Part shown: positions 27,215 to 35,355 of the stretch, piece after piece
Layout of the letters: each line of letters begins with the position of its first letter
How positions within the stretch are numbered: the stretch's first letter is position 1
NCBI GenBank assembly: GCA_030431255.1
Contig: JAUIJL010000003.1
Span: 62,001-126,000, forward strand
DNA: 64,000 nucleotides
Reading direction: 5' to 3'
DNA from: Thermoanaerobaculia bacterium
Lineage (GTDB): Bacteria > Acidobacteriota > Thermoanaerobaculia > Multivoradales > J023
Program-made: the position numbers and the translations under genes
The notes under the pieces: generated by a model
What the model saw: only the letters and a program-made list of their open reading frames with translations
Databases searched by the model: none
What the model was told of the DNA's origin: nothing

Positions 27215-29242
27215 TCAATTTGAGGACGACCAAGCGGTGAGGTCTCCAGACTCGAAGCCGTCGATGAAGATCTGGCTGTTGCAGACTGGGGCGATGACCT
27301 TCACCGAATCCACCGCCGCTTCGAGCACCGAGTCATTGGGATTGTCCGCCACCACGAATCTGATCTGCGTCGTGGCGCTCGGCGCGACGAAGTCCTCGAT
27401 GTCGAAGACGCCTTTCAGCCAGCTGCGCACATCGCCTTGGTGACGCTGGGCCTCGACCCAGGTGCTGCCGTCGATCGAGACTTCCACCACCAGATCGTCA
27501 TTGAGGCTGCTGGAGGAGAGCCAATAGCGGTAGCTGACGACACCGCCGCCGACGGAGTGATCGAAGGTCGGCGAGGTGAGCACGGTGGGGCCGCCGTCGA
27601 CGTCGTTCGTGCCCGCGGATTCGGCGGGCGCCGCCTGACCGGTGAGATAACAGAAGCCGTTGATATCGCCCGTGGCGTCGAATTCCGGTTGGTTTCCGGT
27701 GCTCACCGGATCCACACGCTCCCAAGCGCCGGCGGTCAGAGCGGTATTGGTCACCGTCCAGCCGAGATCGGCGCTGAAATCGTCCTCGAAGAGGGTGACC
27801 GCTCCGTCCATCACATCGATGCGGTGGGTGCCGCCGTCCGGTGGGTCGACATAGGTCGTGCTGAGGGTATTCTCCGCGCTGAAGGTGATTTCGAAAGTGC
27901 TACCACAGGTGGCGGGCGGCAGCTGACCTAGGAATTGACGACCGCCCTGAGGGACCATGGGCACGTTGACCGTATTGCCCTCTGAGGTGACGCTCGCCTG
28001 GACTGTGGCCGGTTGGATGGCGGCGCCCACGGCTTGAATGTCGATTTCGAGCGGCCCACCGGCGGACGGCACCGTCAGGGGCAGGTCGTCGGTGCCGTGA
28101 AATTTGAGCAGATTGGCGCTGAAGTCGATCACGCTGAGGCCGAGACTGCGGTCACTGGCCAAGACCGAGTCCTCGCCGAGAAACGGGTAGACGCCCCAGC
28201 ATCCGGCAAAGGTGGAATCGCCACCGTCGGAGGGTGTGGTGTCGAAGCTCGCGACGGGGAAGAAACTGGCGGTCTCGGGGTCGATCTCGAGCACTTGCAC
28301 GCCCGAGGCGTAGTAGGACACATAGAGCCGATTGCCGTCGATCAAAGGGTTGTGGGCCGAACGCGCCTCGCCGGGCGGCACGACATAGTAGTCGCGGACC
28401 TCGAGGGTGACCGCGTCGACGCCTTCGATCACCTCGTAGAGGGTCAGAGCCCCGGAATCCCGCTCATCGGCGACGACCACAAAACGTCCGTCGTCGGTCG
28501 GCCAAACAGCGTGGGCATTGTCTCCGTGGATGGAGCCCAGCAGCGGCGGCTCCTCGGTCGCGATGTTGGAGACGTCGTAGATGCGCAGACTGTCCCAAGC
28601 CGCAGCGTAGAGGCGACCGTCCTTGACCGTGATGTCGTGCACGAATTGCCCACCGACCCCGGTCAGGGTCCAGGTGGCGGAGCTGATGGTGGCGGGCGGG
28701 CTGTCCGGATCGTAGGTGCGCAGGTCGACGATAAAGATGCGAGGGGTGCTGCTGTCGACCAGGTAGAGCCAGCCGTCTTCGTAGAAGACGTTGTGAACCG
28801 CGGAAAGCACGGTCACGTCCGTGAGCTTGACCGGCGCGTAGGGATCCCGTACATCGACAATATGGCAGCCCGGAGACCCGCTTTCCAGGCCGACGAACAT
28901 CAATCCGTCGTGGACCTTGACGTCCTGAGCGCTGGCGAAAGTAATTGCATCGTATCGGGATGCAAAGACCGGATTCGTGGGATCGGTGATGTCGATGATG
29001 GTGACCACCCGCTGGCCGTTGTGCGCCAAATAGGCGAATTGCCCATCGCCCCAAATATCGGCGAAGTCTTGGCCCGCCTCATCCCACTCGCCGATCTCGA
29101 CGGCATTGACCGGGGGAGCCTGGGCCGAGCTCGCGGCGGCCGAGAGGAGCACCACGAGAGCCATCGCCAGGAGTCGGAAGATGGGACGGGGAGCGCGGAA
29201 AAGTGCGATGTTAGAAGCTCCGTTCGCATCGAGCTGGGTCAT
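27215..29242 (-). CDS. Secreted LVIVD-repeat beta-propeller with jelly-roll domain and C-terminal tag
   Basis: A 675-aa protein: a long signal peptide (cleavage near SAAASSAQA), then LVIVD-type beta-propeller repeats at about 45-370 (VTIIDITDPTNPVFAS, CHIVDVRDPYAPVKL, IFIVDLRTYD, LRIYDVSN, VQVLEIDPE). An Ig-like beta domain follows (about 385-480), then a MAM/choice-of-anchor-J-like jelly roll (about 490-645, FEDDFSADLGWTV ... VDSVKVIAP), ending in IFIDGFESGDLTAWSSSN. LVIVD repeats are found in secreted or surface proteins of unknown role. The ATG has GAGG about 10 nt upstream. It is the first gene of a two-gene operon with the multicopper oxidase, suggesting a shared extracellular process or shared export/sorting route. 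Confidence 0.82.
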   Translation of the reverse strand: MTQLDANGASNIALFRAPRPIFRLLAMALVVLLSAAASSAQAPPVNAVEIGEWDEAGQDFADIWGDGQFAYLAHNGQRVVTIIDITDPTNPVFASRYDAITFASAQDVKVHDGLMFVGLESGSPGCHIVDVRDPYAPVKLTDVTVLSAVHNVFYEDGWLYLVDSSTPRIFIVDLRTYDPDSPPATISSATWTLTGVGGQFVHDITVKDGRLYAAAWDSLRIYDVSNIATEEPPLLGSIHGDNAHAVWPTDDGRFVVVADERDSGALTLYEVIEGVDAVTLEVRDYYVVPPGEARSAHNPLIDGNRLYVSYYASGVQVLEIDPETASFFPVASFDTTPSDGGDSTFAGCWGVYPFLGEDSVLASDRSLGLSVIDFSANLLKFHGTDDLPLTVPSAGGPLEIDIQAVGAAIQPATVQASVTSEGNTVNVPMVPQGGRQFLGQLPPATCGSTFEITFSAENTLSTTYVDPPDGGTHRIDVMDGAVTLFEDDFSADLGWTVTNTALTAGAWERVDPVSTGNQPEFDATGDINGFCYLTGQAAPAESAGTNDVDGGPTVLTSPTFDHSVGGGVVSYRYWLSSSSLNDDLVVEVSIDGSTWVEAQRHQGDVRSWLKGVFDIEDFVAPSATTQIRFVVADNPNDSVLEAAVDSVKVIAPVCNSQIFIDGFESGDLTAWSSSN

Positions 29243-29521
29243 GGGCTTTGCACCTCAGAAGGGAAGGGTAAATGAGATCCGGACGGATTCCTGTCCAGAA
29301 ATGGGGGTGTCGGACGAACCAAGGCCGGGTTGTCTAAGGCCGTTTGCGAGGATGTCATGATGAGACGCGACAAAAGAGAAAGAAAGACACAATCTTTCTT
29401 CCGATTATCTCGGAAGTTTTTGCGTTTGGCCGCTTTGCTCATAATGGCTCAACTGCCCTCAGGTTTGTTGAGACAACCTCGTATCGATGGATATGAGAGC
29501 ATGAGCAAAAGGAGAGGTCAG
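29243..29521. other. Divergent intergenic region
   Basis: About 280 bases between the LVIVD gene (minus) and the methyltransferase gene (plus). It should carry both promoters. A CATAAT box at 29440-29445 could serve as a -10 for the methyltransferase gene, but no -35 at good spacing was found. Nothing else recognisable. Confidence 0.3.
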
Positions 29522-30184
29522 ATGTCCAGAGCTCAAGAGCGGGCCGAACGAATGATCGACGATCACGGTTTTCTCGGCGTGCCCCGCGAGACCTTCGAAG
29601 TCGGGGGTCGAGCCCAATTCGTGCGGCTGTTGCAGCACGGTTTGCTGCCGGAGTCGAAGGTCTTGGATATCGGTTGCGGGGTTCTACGGGTCGGCTATTG
29701 GCTGATGCGTTTCCTCGACGCAGATGGCTATTGCGGCGTCGAGCCGGCCCGTGATCGGGTTCGGCTAGGGCTCCGATACCTGTTCACGGAGGAAGAGCTG
29801 ACCCGGGCTCGACCTCGATTCGATCACAATGATCGCTTCGATACCGGAGTCTTCGGTGATCGATTCGATTATTTTCTGGCCGGCTCCATCTGGACCCACT
29901 GCAGCAAGGCTCAGCTCAAGGTGACTCTGGACGGCTTTGTGGCCAACACCACAGACCAAGGAGTTTTTCTCGCTTCTTACCTTCCCGCGGAAGGGCCCGA
30001 GGACGACTACCAAGGGAACGTCTGGGTAGGCACCAGCCATCAGTCGACGATCCCTGGGGTCATCCGCCATTCCCTGGAATGGATCCAAGGTGCTTGTGAG
30101 CGGCGCGGCTTGTCCTGGACCTTGGTACCGGGAATGGATTGCGACAGCCAATTTTGGCTGCGGGTCGACAAAACCTCACCCTAG
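29522..30184 (+). CDS. Class I SAM-dependent methyltransferase
   Basis: A 220-aa protein with motif I VLDIGCGVLRVG (residues 47-58) and a motif II-like acidic end YCGVEPARDRVRLG; the rest fits a small Rossmann-fold methyltransferase. The target is unknown. I place the start at ATG 29522 with AGGAG about 7 nt upstream; an in-frame region reaching back to 29330 lacks a good RBS and reads as non-conserved Arg/Lys-rich sequence. It faces the glycosyltransferase gene convergently. Methyltransferases of this kind often belong to surface-glycan clusters, and the neighbour pair at 30219-32602 fits that, but this is inference. Confidence 0.75.
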   Translation: MSRAQERAERMIDDHGFLGVPRETFEVGGRAQFVRLLQHGLLPESKVLDIGCGVLRVGYWLMRFLDADGYCGVEPARDRVRLGLRYLFTEEELTRARPRFDHNDRFDTGVFGDRFDYFLAGSIWTHCSKAQLKVTLDGFVANTTDQGVFLASYLPAEGPEDDYQGNVWVGTSHQSTIPGVIRHSLEWIQGACERRGLSWTLVPGMDCDSQFWLRVDKTSP

Positions 30185-30218
30185 AGCAACCTATCTCTCT
30201 ATCTAAGTCCACACCTAT

Positions 30219-31778
30219 CTAAGGCCCACGACCGATCAAGCGCAAAAGCGCGCGTCGTAAACGCCAGGTCGCGGAGCCCCGGATCCAATCGAGCTCCGTT
30301 TCTTGTCCAGACGTCGTCAAACGCAACCGCTCCAGCTCCTGCCGTTGCGCTTCGTGGACCTGATGCCGTTTCTCGAGCTCCAGCCGTAGACGATCGAGCT
30401 CGGTCCGTCGTTCCAGGTTTTGGCGATCCAGCTCCCGGACTTTCTCCTCCAACCCCAGCCGTGTGGTCTCCAGCTCCCGAATTTTCTCTTCCAGCTCACG
30501 CTGAGCTACCCGCTGTTGGTCCTGCTCTTGGAGAAAACGACCCTTGGCCTCCAACAGCTCTTGTTGGGAGCTTTGGAGACGTCGGCAATCGGCTTCAATG
30601 GTAGCCAGCTGGGCGTCGAGGTGGTGTTTCTCTTCGAGAGCGCTGGCCAGCTTCCGCTCCAATTGGATTCGGTGCCGGGAGACTTCCTCGCCGATTCGCC
30701 GGAGCTCCGCCACCTGGGCCCGCTCCGCCGCCAGCTCCGCCAGCAGACGCTCCCGCTCGGGGCGGTGGAAGCTGCCGCCGGAGAGGGGACCGTGCCGGAG
30801 GTAGTGGGAGATCGCGCGAGCTCCGGCTTTTGGGTCGAGGGGGTCGGCGCGGTGCCGCTCCAAGACTTGCCTGTAGATCTCCAGCAGTCGATCGACCGCG
30901 GCGTCCAAGCCGGCTTGCTCGCGAATGCGCCGGCAGACCTCCACCGCGTCGGTGGCGTCATAAGCGCTCAGGCGCTCTCGCACCCCACCGATGGTGATCG
31001 GGTCCCGGAGCAGGCGCACCCCGAAGTTATAGGCCCGTAGCTCGTCGAGCCGCCGGGTTTCGACCCGTGGCCCGAGACCGGCGGCATCGCAAAGCACCAC
31101 CGTCGCCCCGACCGCGGCGGCTTCCAGGGCGGAGCGGCCCTTGGCGAAGACCACGTCATAGTCCGCCAACCGGCTTTCGGGGCGATCTGTGGTGGTGCCC
31201 TGGGCCCGGCCGATGACCTCCAGCCGAACACCCTCGGACTCGCAGGCGGCGCGCACCGCGGCCAAGCCGTGGTCGTCGCTCATGTAGTTGCTGAAGACCA
31301 AAGCCCGTTTTGGCCGCTGGGGTAGGGGCTCTCGGGCGCGGAATCGCTCGAGATCGACGAAGTTGAGCAGCAATCGGATGTCGTCGTCGTCGATACCGCA
31401 TTCGTCCGTCAGGCGCTGTCGCACCAGCTGGTCTACGGCACCGTAGATCAAAATTCCAGGATGGCGGGGAGGAGCCTCTTCGTCGGGCAGCCAACCGTGG
31501 CAGAGGTAGATCGCCGGCGTTTCCGGAAAACGCGCCAGGGCGGTGACGGCTTCCAGGTGATGCTGCGCGTGGATCAAATCCGGCGGCTCGCGCAGCTGCT
31601 CCAGGTCGTCGATCACCGGTACCGTGGCCGAGCGCAGCTCGCGGGCCACCTCACCGAGGTGTCGGCTGTAGGCGATGGGCTGGTGGCCGCGGGCGAGCAA
31701 GGCCAAGGCCACGTCCCGGATATACACCTCGGTGCCCGAACGATCTCCAAGGGTGTGGTTGGTGAAGAGAATCCTCAT
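30219..31778 (-). CDS. GT-B fold glycosyltransferase with C-terminal coiled coil
   Basis: A 519-aa protein. The N-terminal part (MRILFTNHTLGDRSGTEVYI, HGWLPDEEAPP) and the centre (ALVFSNYMSDDHGLAAV ... DVVFAKGRSALEAAAVGATVVL) are typical of GT4-like glycosyltransferases. The second Rossmann half carries the usual Lys/Glu-containing donor region in altered form. Residues about 335-495 are an uninterrupted, heavily charged heptad-like coiled coil (ERERLLAELAAERAQVAEL and onward), followed by WRLRRALLRLIGR, a basic amphipathic tail that could touch the membrane. The start at 31778 shares ATGA with the stop of the upstream PIG-L-like gene, so the two are translationally coupled. Likely role: surface glycan assembly; sugar donor and acceptor unknown. 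Confidence 0.78.
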   Translation of the reverse strand: MRILFTNHTLGDRSGTEVYIRDVALALLARGHQPIAYSRHLGEVARELRSATVPVIDDLEQLREPPDLIHAQHHLEAVTALARFPETPAIYLCHGWLPDEEAPPRHPGILIYGAVDQLVRQRLTDECGIDDDDIRLLLNFVDLERFRAREPLPQRPKRALVFSNYMSDDHGLAAVRAACESEGVRLEVIGRAQGTTTDRPESRLADYDVVFAKGRSALEAAAVGATVVLCDAAGLGPRVETRRLDELRAYNFGVRLLRDPITIGGVRERLSAYDATDAVEVCRRIREQAGLDAAVDRLLEIYRQVLERHRADPLDPKAGARAISHYLRHGPLSGGSFHRPERERLLAELAAERAQVAELRRIGEEVSRHRIQLERKLASALEEKHHLDAQLATIEADCRRLQSSQQELLEAKGRFLQEQDQQRVAQRELEEKIRELETTRLGLEEKVRELDRQNLERRTELDRLRLELEKRHQVHEAQRQELERLRLTTSGQETELDWIRGSATWRLRRALLRLIGRGP

Positions 31779-32602
31779 GCGGTTTCGGCGGCCCACCGCC
31801 GAAGGGCCCAGGCTAGGGGCAACCAATGCTGCCGGTAGCGCAGGACTTGGCGGTAGGTGCCTTCGGCGACCCGCTGAGCGCCGTGGCGCTCGTAGAAAGG
31901 GACCTGATCCTCGCCCAAGGCCCGCTGATCGAGATCACTGCCTGCCGGCACCGGGCTCAGCACCTCGACCCGAAACGCTTCGGAGGAGTGGATCTCCAAG
32001 GCTCGCTCGACCTCACCCTGAAGAGCGAGGTAGGCGTCGGCGGCCTCCAGCTTGCGATCGAAAGCGGAGGCGTCCAGGACTAAGCGCAAGGGCGGCGCTC
32101 CCTCGGTGATGCGTCGGCTGCCGGGCGCGGCTTCGAGGGGGAAATCCAAGTGGGGAATTGGGCGGCCGAGGCGTCGAGACGCGATGTTGAGGGCGGCTTC
32201 GGCGATCACGAAACACAGGTCATGGGTGGAATTGAAGCCCTCCACCGCGTCGCTGGCCAGAAGCTCCACCTTCAGCCGCACCAAGCTCTCCGCCAGATCG
32301 AGCACCACCCGCTGGACCTCTTCCAACCGATGGTCGAGCACGATTCGGTAGGCCTCGCGATCGGTCCACACGCCGAAAATCGTGCCTGGCACGGCACCGC
32401 ATCGCTCCAAGGCTCGGCGCGACGCTTCAATGCGCCCCTGATCGCCGGATCCCGAGCCGTCGGTCAGCACGAAGGTGTGCGGACGGTAAAGCTCCAGCCA
32501 ATGGTGAAGACGCAGCTCGTGCCCGGGGTGGGCCACCACCAGGGCCACCGGTGCGGAGCCCGGTGGTGGGTAATGCGTGGGAGAAGAGCTCGCCTCGGTC
32601 AT
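31775..32602 (-). CDS. PIG-L/LmbE-like deacetylase family protein with altered motif
   Basis: A 275-aa protein whose N terminus, ALVVAHPGHELRLHHWL followed by FVLTDGSGS, matches the start of PIG-L/LmbE zinc N-deacetylases. The usual AHPDDE is AHPGHE (residues 24-29), so the catalytic Asp pair is replaced and zinc binding may differ. A later THD element (GFNSTHDLC, about residue 125) could supply another ligand. PIG-L enzymes remove N-acetyl groups from GlcNAc-containing glycans or lipids. The gene overlaps the glycosyltransferase gene by 4 bp (ATGA). Upstream lie 107 bases without features, then the 3' end of an interrupted gene on the same strand. Confidence 0.7.
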   Translation of the reverse strand: MTEASSSPTHYPPPGSAPVALVVAHPGHELRLHHWLELYRPHTFVLTDGSGSGDQGRIEASRRALERCGAVPGTIFGVWTDREAYRIVLDHRLEEVQRVVLDLAESLVRLKVELLASDAVEGFNSTHDLCFVIAEAALNIASRRLGRPIPHLDFPLEAAPGSRRITEGAPPLRLVLDASAFDRKLEAADAYLALQGEVERALEIHSSEAFRVEVLSPVPAGSDLDQRALGEDQVPFYERHGAQRVAEGTYRQVLRYRQHWLPLAWALRRWAAETA

Positions 32603-32709
32603 GGGGCCATCCTAACCGGCTGAAGGCTCGGATGGAATCGATGTGTCTGACACGCGCAGGCGACCCTGACTGATGGGAGGTCAGATCGTGTGGGGTGGGG
32701 GAGGTGCTG

Positions 32710-33105
32710 TCAGCACTCCACTTGCTCCCACGAGGAGCCGGCGAATTTCAAATAGAAACCGTGCTCCTCGTCCCATTCCGGCGAAATATAGACCCGCGCC
32801 GGATATTCCTCGCCGCGATGATTCGGCTCGCTTGAAATGGTGAGGCTTCGGGTTTCCAGGAGATCGGCGAGCTGGTCCGGTCGCAAGTCTGTGGGGATTT
32901 CGGCCTCTTCGAACCAATCCGGATCTTCTTCGGCGACGTCTCGGTAGCTCTCGTGGAGAAGCTCTGTGATCTTGTCCACGTCTTGCACGAATTGGTCGAC
33001 GAGGGCTCGACACTTTTCGAACAAGGTTTGATCAGGGGAGGCGCCTTCCTCCACCGTCATCTCAACCGTGAAGTCACCCATGGGCGATGCCACGGGATCG
33101 GGGTG
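32710..33105 (-). pseudogene. 3' part of a 150-aa gene split by the IS element
   Basis: Reading the minus strand from the IS border, 131 codons follow (HPDPVASPMGDFTVEM ... AGSSWEQVEC, stop at 32710-32712). Removing the IS and one GGCG target copy joins this exactly in frame to the 19-codon 5' part at 34498-34554, giving a 150-residue acidic protein. No family is clear. The tail EYPARVYISPEWDEEHGFYLKF resembles small immunity-type or DUF6985-like proteins by eye, and its place next to the toxin-immunity pair supports an immunity origin; both are weak inferences. The fragment still reads open into the IS end to 33339, so a chimeric product without the native start is possible but unlikely to be useful. 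Confidence 0.75.
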
Positions 33106-33109
33106 GGCG

Positions 33110-33122
33110 TGACCCGCTCCCC
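33110..33122 (+). repeat. IS right terminal inverted repeat
   Basis: TGACCCGCTCCCC, matching the other end at 12 of 13 positions; preceded by the target duplication GGCG. Confidence 0.9.
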
Positions 33123-33307
33123 AAGTTTGTACCAGGGCTAATGTGAGTTGCCACCCTCCGATTTGATTCTGAAATATATTTTTTCGGACTGACCCATACC
33201 GGTTTGGCTCGCCGCCCGCAGGGGCTGTCAAGGGCTTGCCGCGCGTAGCGCGGGCGGCTCCGCCGACCCTTGACGGCCACGAGGACGGCGAGACGATTAA
33301 ACCGGGG

Positions 33308-34177
33308 TCAGGCCGCTGCGACATCTTCACTCCGGTCACGACCTGGGGTCGTGTCTTTTTTCAGGGCCGCTGCAAAGACCGCCGGAGGGCGATTGCCCAA
33401 CGAGCTGTGCGGACGGACCTCGTTGTAGTCCTGGACCCACTCCTGGATCAGCCTCCGTGCCGACCAAAGGCTCGTGAACCAATGGGCATTCAAGCACTCG
33501 TCGCGAAACTTGCCGTTGAAGCTCTCCACGAAACAGTTGTCCACCGGCTTTCCCGGTCGGATGAAACGCAGCTCCACACCATGCCGATGGGCCCATTGGT
33601 CCAGTGCGCGGCTGGTGAATTCCGGCCCGTTGTCCACCACGATCCCCTTAGGAAGCGGTCGACTCTCCGCGATTCGATCCAGCACCCGCGTTACGCGGTC
33701 TCCGTTCAAAGACGTATCGACTTCGATCGTCAGGCACTCGCGGGTCCCGTCGTCGAGCACGTTCAGCGTTCGGAATTTGCGACCGCTCGAAAGGCCGTCA
33801 CTCATGAAATCCATCGACCATTGCTCGTTGGCCCTCACTGGGACTGCTCGCGGAAGACGATTCGCGCCGGCTACCTGCTTGCGCTTTTTGCGCCGAACTG
33901 CCAATCCTTCCTCTCGATAGATCCTATAAACCCGTTTGAGGTTGACCGCTTGGCCGTCGTCCGGAGCCAGCAATGCATGCAGTCGCCGGTAGCCGAAACG
34001 CGGTCGTTTCGAGGCCAGCTCAAGCAGCTGCTCGCGGAGAGCGCCGTCGTCGCGACGGGCAACGTAGCGCACCATCGAGCGGTGAGCACCGACCAAAGCA
34101 CAGGCCCTCCGCTCGCTGATCTCAAACTTCTCCCGGATCCAATGAACCGCCTCACGCCGGGCCGTGGGGCTCACCAT
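33308..34177 (-). CDS. IS3-family transposase OrfB (DDE integrase domain)
   Basis: A 289-aa OrfB with an HTH_21-type N-terminal part (ALVGAHRSMVRYVARR ... RPRFGYRRLHALL) and an rve-type DDE integrase core. The catalytic residues are visible as Asp in WSMDFMSD, Asp in VVDNGPEF, and Glu in FVESFNGKFRDE, with RPHSSLG near the end. It overlaps orfA by 7 bp at a run of seven A residues (minus strand GCAAAAAAATGG), the kind of slippery site used for -1 frameshifting to make OrfAB. It may also start on its own at the overlapping ATG (34177). Confidence 0.94.
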   Translation of the reverse strand: MVSPTARREAVHWIREKFEISERRACALVGAHRSMVRYVARRDDGALREQLLELASKRPRFGYRRLHALLAPDDGQAVNLKRVYRIYREEGLAVRRKKRKQVAGANRLPRAVPVRANEQWSMDFMSDGLSSGRKFRTLNVLDDGTRECLTIEVDTSLNGDRVTRVLDRIAESRPLPKGIVVDNGPEFTSRALDQWAHRHGVELRFIRPGKPVDNCFVESFNGKFRDECLNAHWFTSLWSARRLIQEWVQDYNEVRPHSSLGNRPPAVFAAALKKDTTPGRDRSEDVAAA

Positions 34178-34437
34178 TTTTTTGCCAGCGTCTCTTTGAG
34201 AATCTGTTTGTCGAGCGTCAGCTCGGCGACGGCCGCCTTGAGGCGACGATTCTCCGCTTCGAGCTCCCGCATTCGACGCGACTCGTTGACGGTCATGCCA
34301 CCGAATTTAGACTTCCAGCGGTAATAGGTGCCTTCTGCCATCCCATGCTCGCGACAAACGTCCTTGACCGAAGCTCCACCTTCGACTTGCTCCAAGATTC
34401 GAATGATTTTTTCTTCGCTGAATCGACCCTTACGCAT
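34171..34437 (-). CDS. IS3-family transposase OrfA
   Basis: An 88-aa protein with a helix-turn-helix of the HTH_8/transposase-8 type (FSEEKIIRILEQVEGGASVK ... TYYRWKSKFGG), followed by a leucine-rich coiled segment (MRELEAENRRLKAAVAEL). It binds the IS ends and is the front part of the OrfAB fusion transposase. It starts about 60 bp inside the left end of the IS; GAGGAG lies a few bases upstream. Confidence 0.94.
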   Translation of the reverse strand: MRKGRFSEEKIIRILEQVEGGASVKDVCREHGMAEGTYYRWKSKFGGMTVNESRRMRELEAENRRLKAAVAELTLDKQILKETLAKKW

Positions 34438-34484
34438 GTGCTCCTCCTCGGTCCGATTCTCTCATTTCGGCCGGACCAGTTTTC

Positions 34485-34497
34485 GGGGAGCAGGTCA
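34485..34497 (-). repeat. IS left terminal inverted repeat
   Basis: Minus-strand TGACCTGCTCCCC; followed outside the element by the target duplication GGCG. Confidence 0.9.
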
Positions 34498-34554
34498 GGC
34501 GTAGGTATCGCCGGGATACGGATCGTCCTGCTTTTGGAATTCTTCGAGTTTCAT
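34498..34554 (-). pseudogene. 5' part of the 150-aa gene split by the IS element
   Basis: Exactly 19 codons (MKLEEFQKQDDPYPGDTYA) from an ATG at 34554 with GAGGAG about 9 nt upstream, interrupted by the IS after the Ala codon. The frame continues without loss in the fragment ending at 33105. A good RBS and start show this was a real gene until the insertion. Confidence 0.75.
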
Positions 34555-34804
34555 ATCGATCAGGCTCCTCATGGGTTAAATCAAGGAGCAGATCTTAGGT
34601 AGCTCGAAGCTTTGTGTCTCGCGCCTGCTGTGAGGCGCCGGATTGGATCCGTGAAGTGGTTGTTTGTGGCTGTGGGGTGGTTGGGTGAAGGCCCAGTTGA
34701 GAGCAACACACCCAAGCAAAGGCCGGCAAACCCTTTGGAGCCACCCTGGTTCAAGGTTGGCTCGGCACTGATTGGCACAAGATTGCTTTAGAGGAGGTTT
34801 TTGC
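34555..34804. other. Intergenic region downstream of the immunity gene
   Basis: 250 bases between the immunity gene stop and the start of the split gene, both on the minus strand. There is no credible reading frame; a 65-codon frame here has no RBS and a composition unlike a protein. It may hold the promoter of the split gene. Confidence 0.4.
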
Positions 34805-35350
34805 CTACATATCCTGCATGGTATCGAATTGAACGGCCCAGATATTCTCGTCTAGAAGCTCCATTGCCTTTGGGTCGATGGCGCGACACGTTTCAATGGT
34901 GGCAGAGAGCTTCTGCAATGAAAATCCCTCTGAAATACTGTCTATGAAAACTAGTTGGTGGAATTCCCTCAAGAACCCAGCGAGTTGAAAGACCGAGCTA
35001 TTTGCAAACTGGATCATCTCTAGATCGTCGTTTACAACCAAAACCTCTCCAGAGCCCTCATCAATTGCAAAGAGGAGTGAGTCGTTATCTCCTAGTAATC
35101 GAAGTTTTTCAGTCGAGTTGATGAGTCCTGACTCTGGAAGTAGATCTTGGAGCATTTCTAGACCCGGATCATAGAAGGAGCAGATCCCGTCGACAGAGGG
35201 CAGGCCGACATCAACTAGGAAGTCTTTCTCCTGATCTTTCAAATCAGTAGCTTCGACTGCCTCGCGCGGCCACCTAAACAGACCTTCCGAGCCAAAGGTG
35301 GCCTCCAAGTCAACTCTTAGCTTTTGAAGATCAAAGTTGGTTTTAGTCAA
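34805..35350 (-). CDS. SUKH-superfamily immunity protein (SUKH-4-like)
   Basis: A 181-aa acidic cytoplasmic protein with the SUKH pattern: FLVDVGLPSVDGICSF (about residues 44-60), LRLLGDND...FAIDEGSGEVLVV (about 83-107), then IQFANSSVFQLAGFLREF (about 112-130). The last segment, with an Asn-Ser-Ser before a helix with aromatic residues, is typical of SUKH-4. SUKH proteins are known immunity factors for contact-dependent and RHS toxins, often nuclease or deaminase types. It starts 5 bp after the giant RHS gene's stop, whose last domain is a deaminase-fold toxin, so it is the expected cognate immunity gene. Its codon use is visibly more AT-rich than the surrounding genes, matching the toxin tip and suggesting joint acquisition. 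Confidence 0.82.
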   Translation of the reverse strand: MTKTNFDLQKLRVDLEATFGSEGLFRWPREAVEATDLKDQEKDFLVDVGLPSVDGICSFYDPGLEMLQDLLPESGLINSTEKLRLLGDNDSLLFAIDEGSGEVLVVNDDLEMIQFANSSVFQLAGFLREFHQLVFIDSISEGFSLQKLSATIETCRAIDPKAMELLDENIWAVQFDTMQDM

Positions 35351-35355
35351 ATCTC

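Larger units (their letters stand above)
33110..34497 (-). mobile_element. IS3-family insertion sequence, IS407-type, complete
   Basis: 1388 bp with orfA and orfB on the minus strand. The terminal inverted repeats are TGACCCGCTCCCC (33110-33122) and, on the minus strand, TGACCTGCTCCCC (34485-34497), 12 of 13 identical. The flanks are the 4-bp direct repeat GGCG (33106-33109 and 34498-34501), the target duplication length usual for the IS407 group. Intact ends, intact target duplication and intact frames suggest a fairly recent, possibly active insertion. The segment 33123-33307 between orfB and the right end is non-coding and holds a long inverted repeat (GTCAAGGG ... CCCTTGAC, about 33227-33282). 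Confidence 0.93.

Noticed and set aside
28013-29275. Plus-strand frame of 420 codons opposite the LVIVD propeller gene
   Set aside because: Antisense to a well-supported secreted protein; composition typical of a reverse-complement shadow.
29330-29521. Longer start for the methyltransferase gene
   Set aside because: The upstream codons are Arg/Lys-rich and lack an RBS, while ATG 29522 has a strong AGGAG at correct spacing and fits the family's start.
33190-33202. Alternative IS right end at TGACCCATACCGG
   Set aside because: Only the first five bases match the other end and no target duplication is present; the end at 33110 matches 12 of 13 bases with GGCG on both sides.
33106-33339. Apparent N-terminal extension of the 3' pseudogene fragment to a start at 33339
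   Set aside because: These codons lie inside the IS end; the native N terminus is the 19-codon piece on the other side of the element.
34581-34778. 65-codon minus-strand frame between immunity gene and split gene
   Set aside because: No RBS, low-complexity composition and no similarity to immunity proteins.
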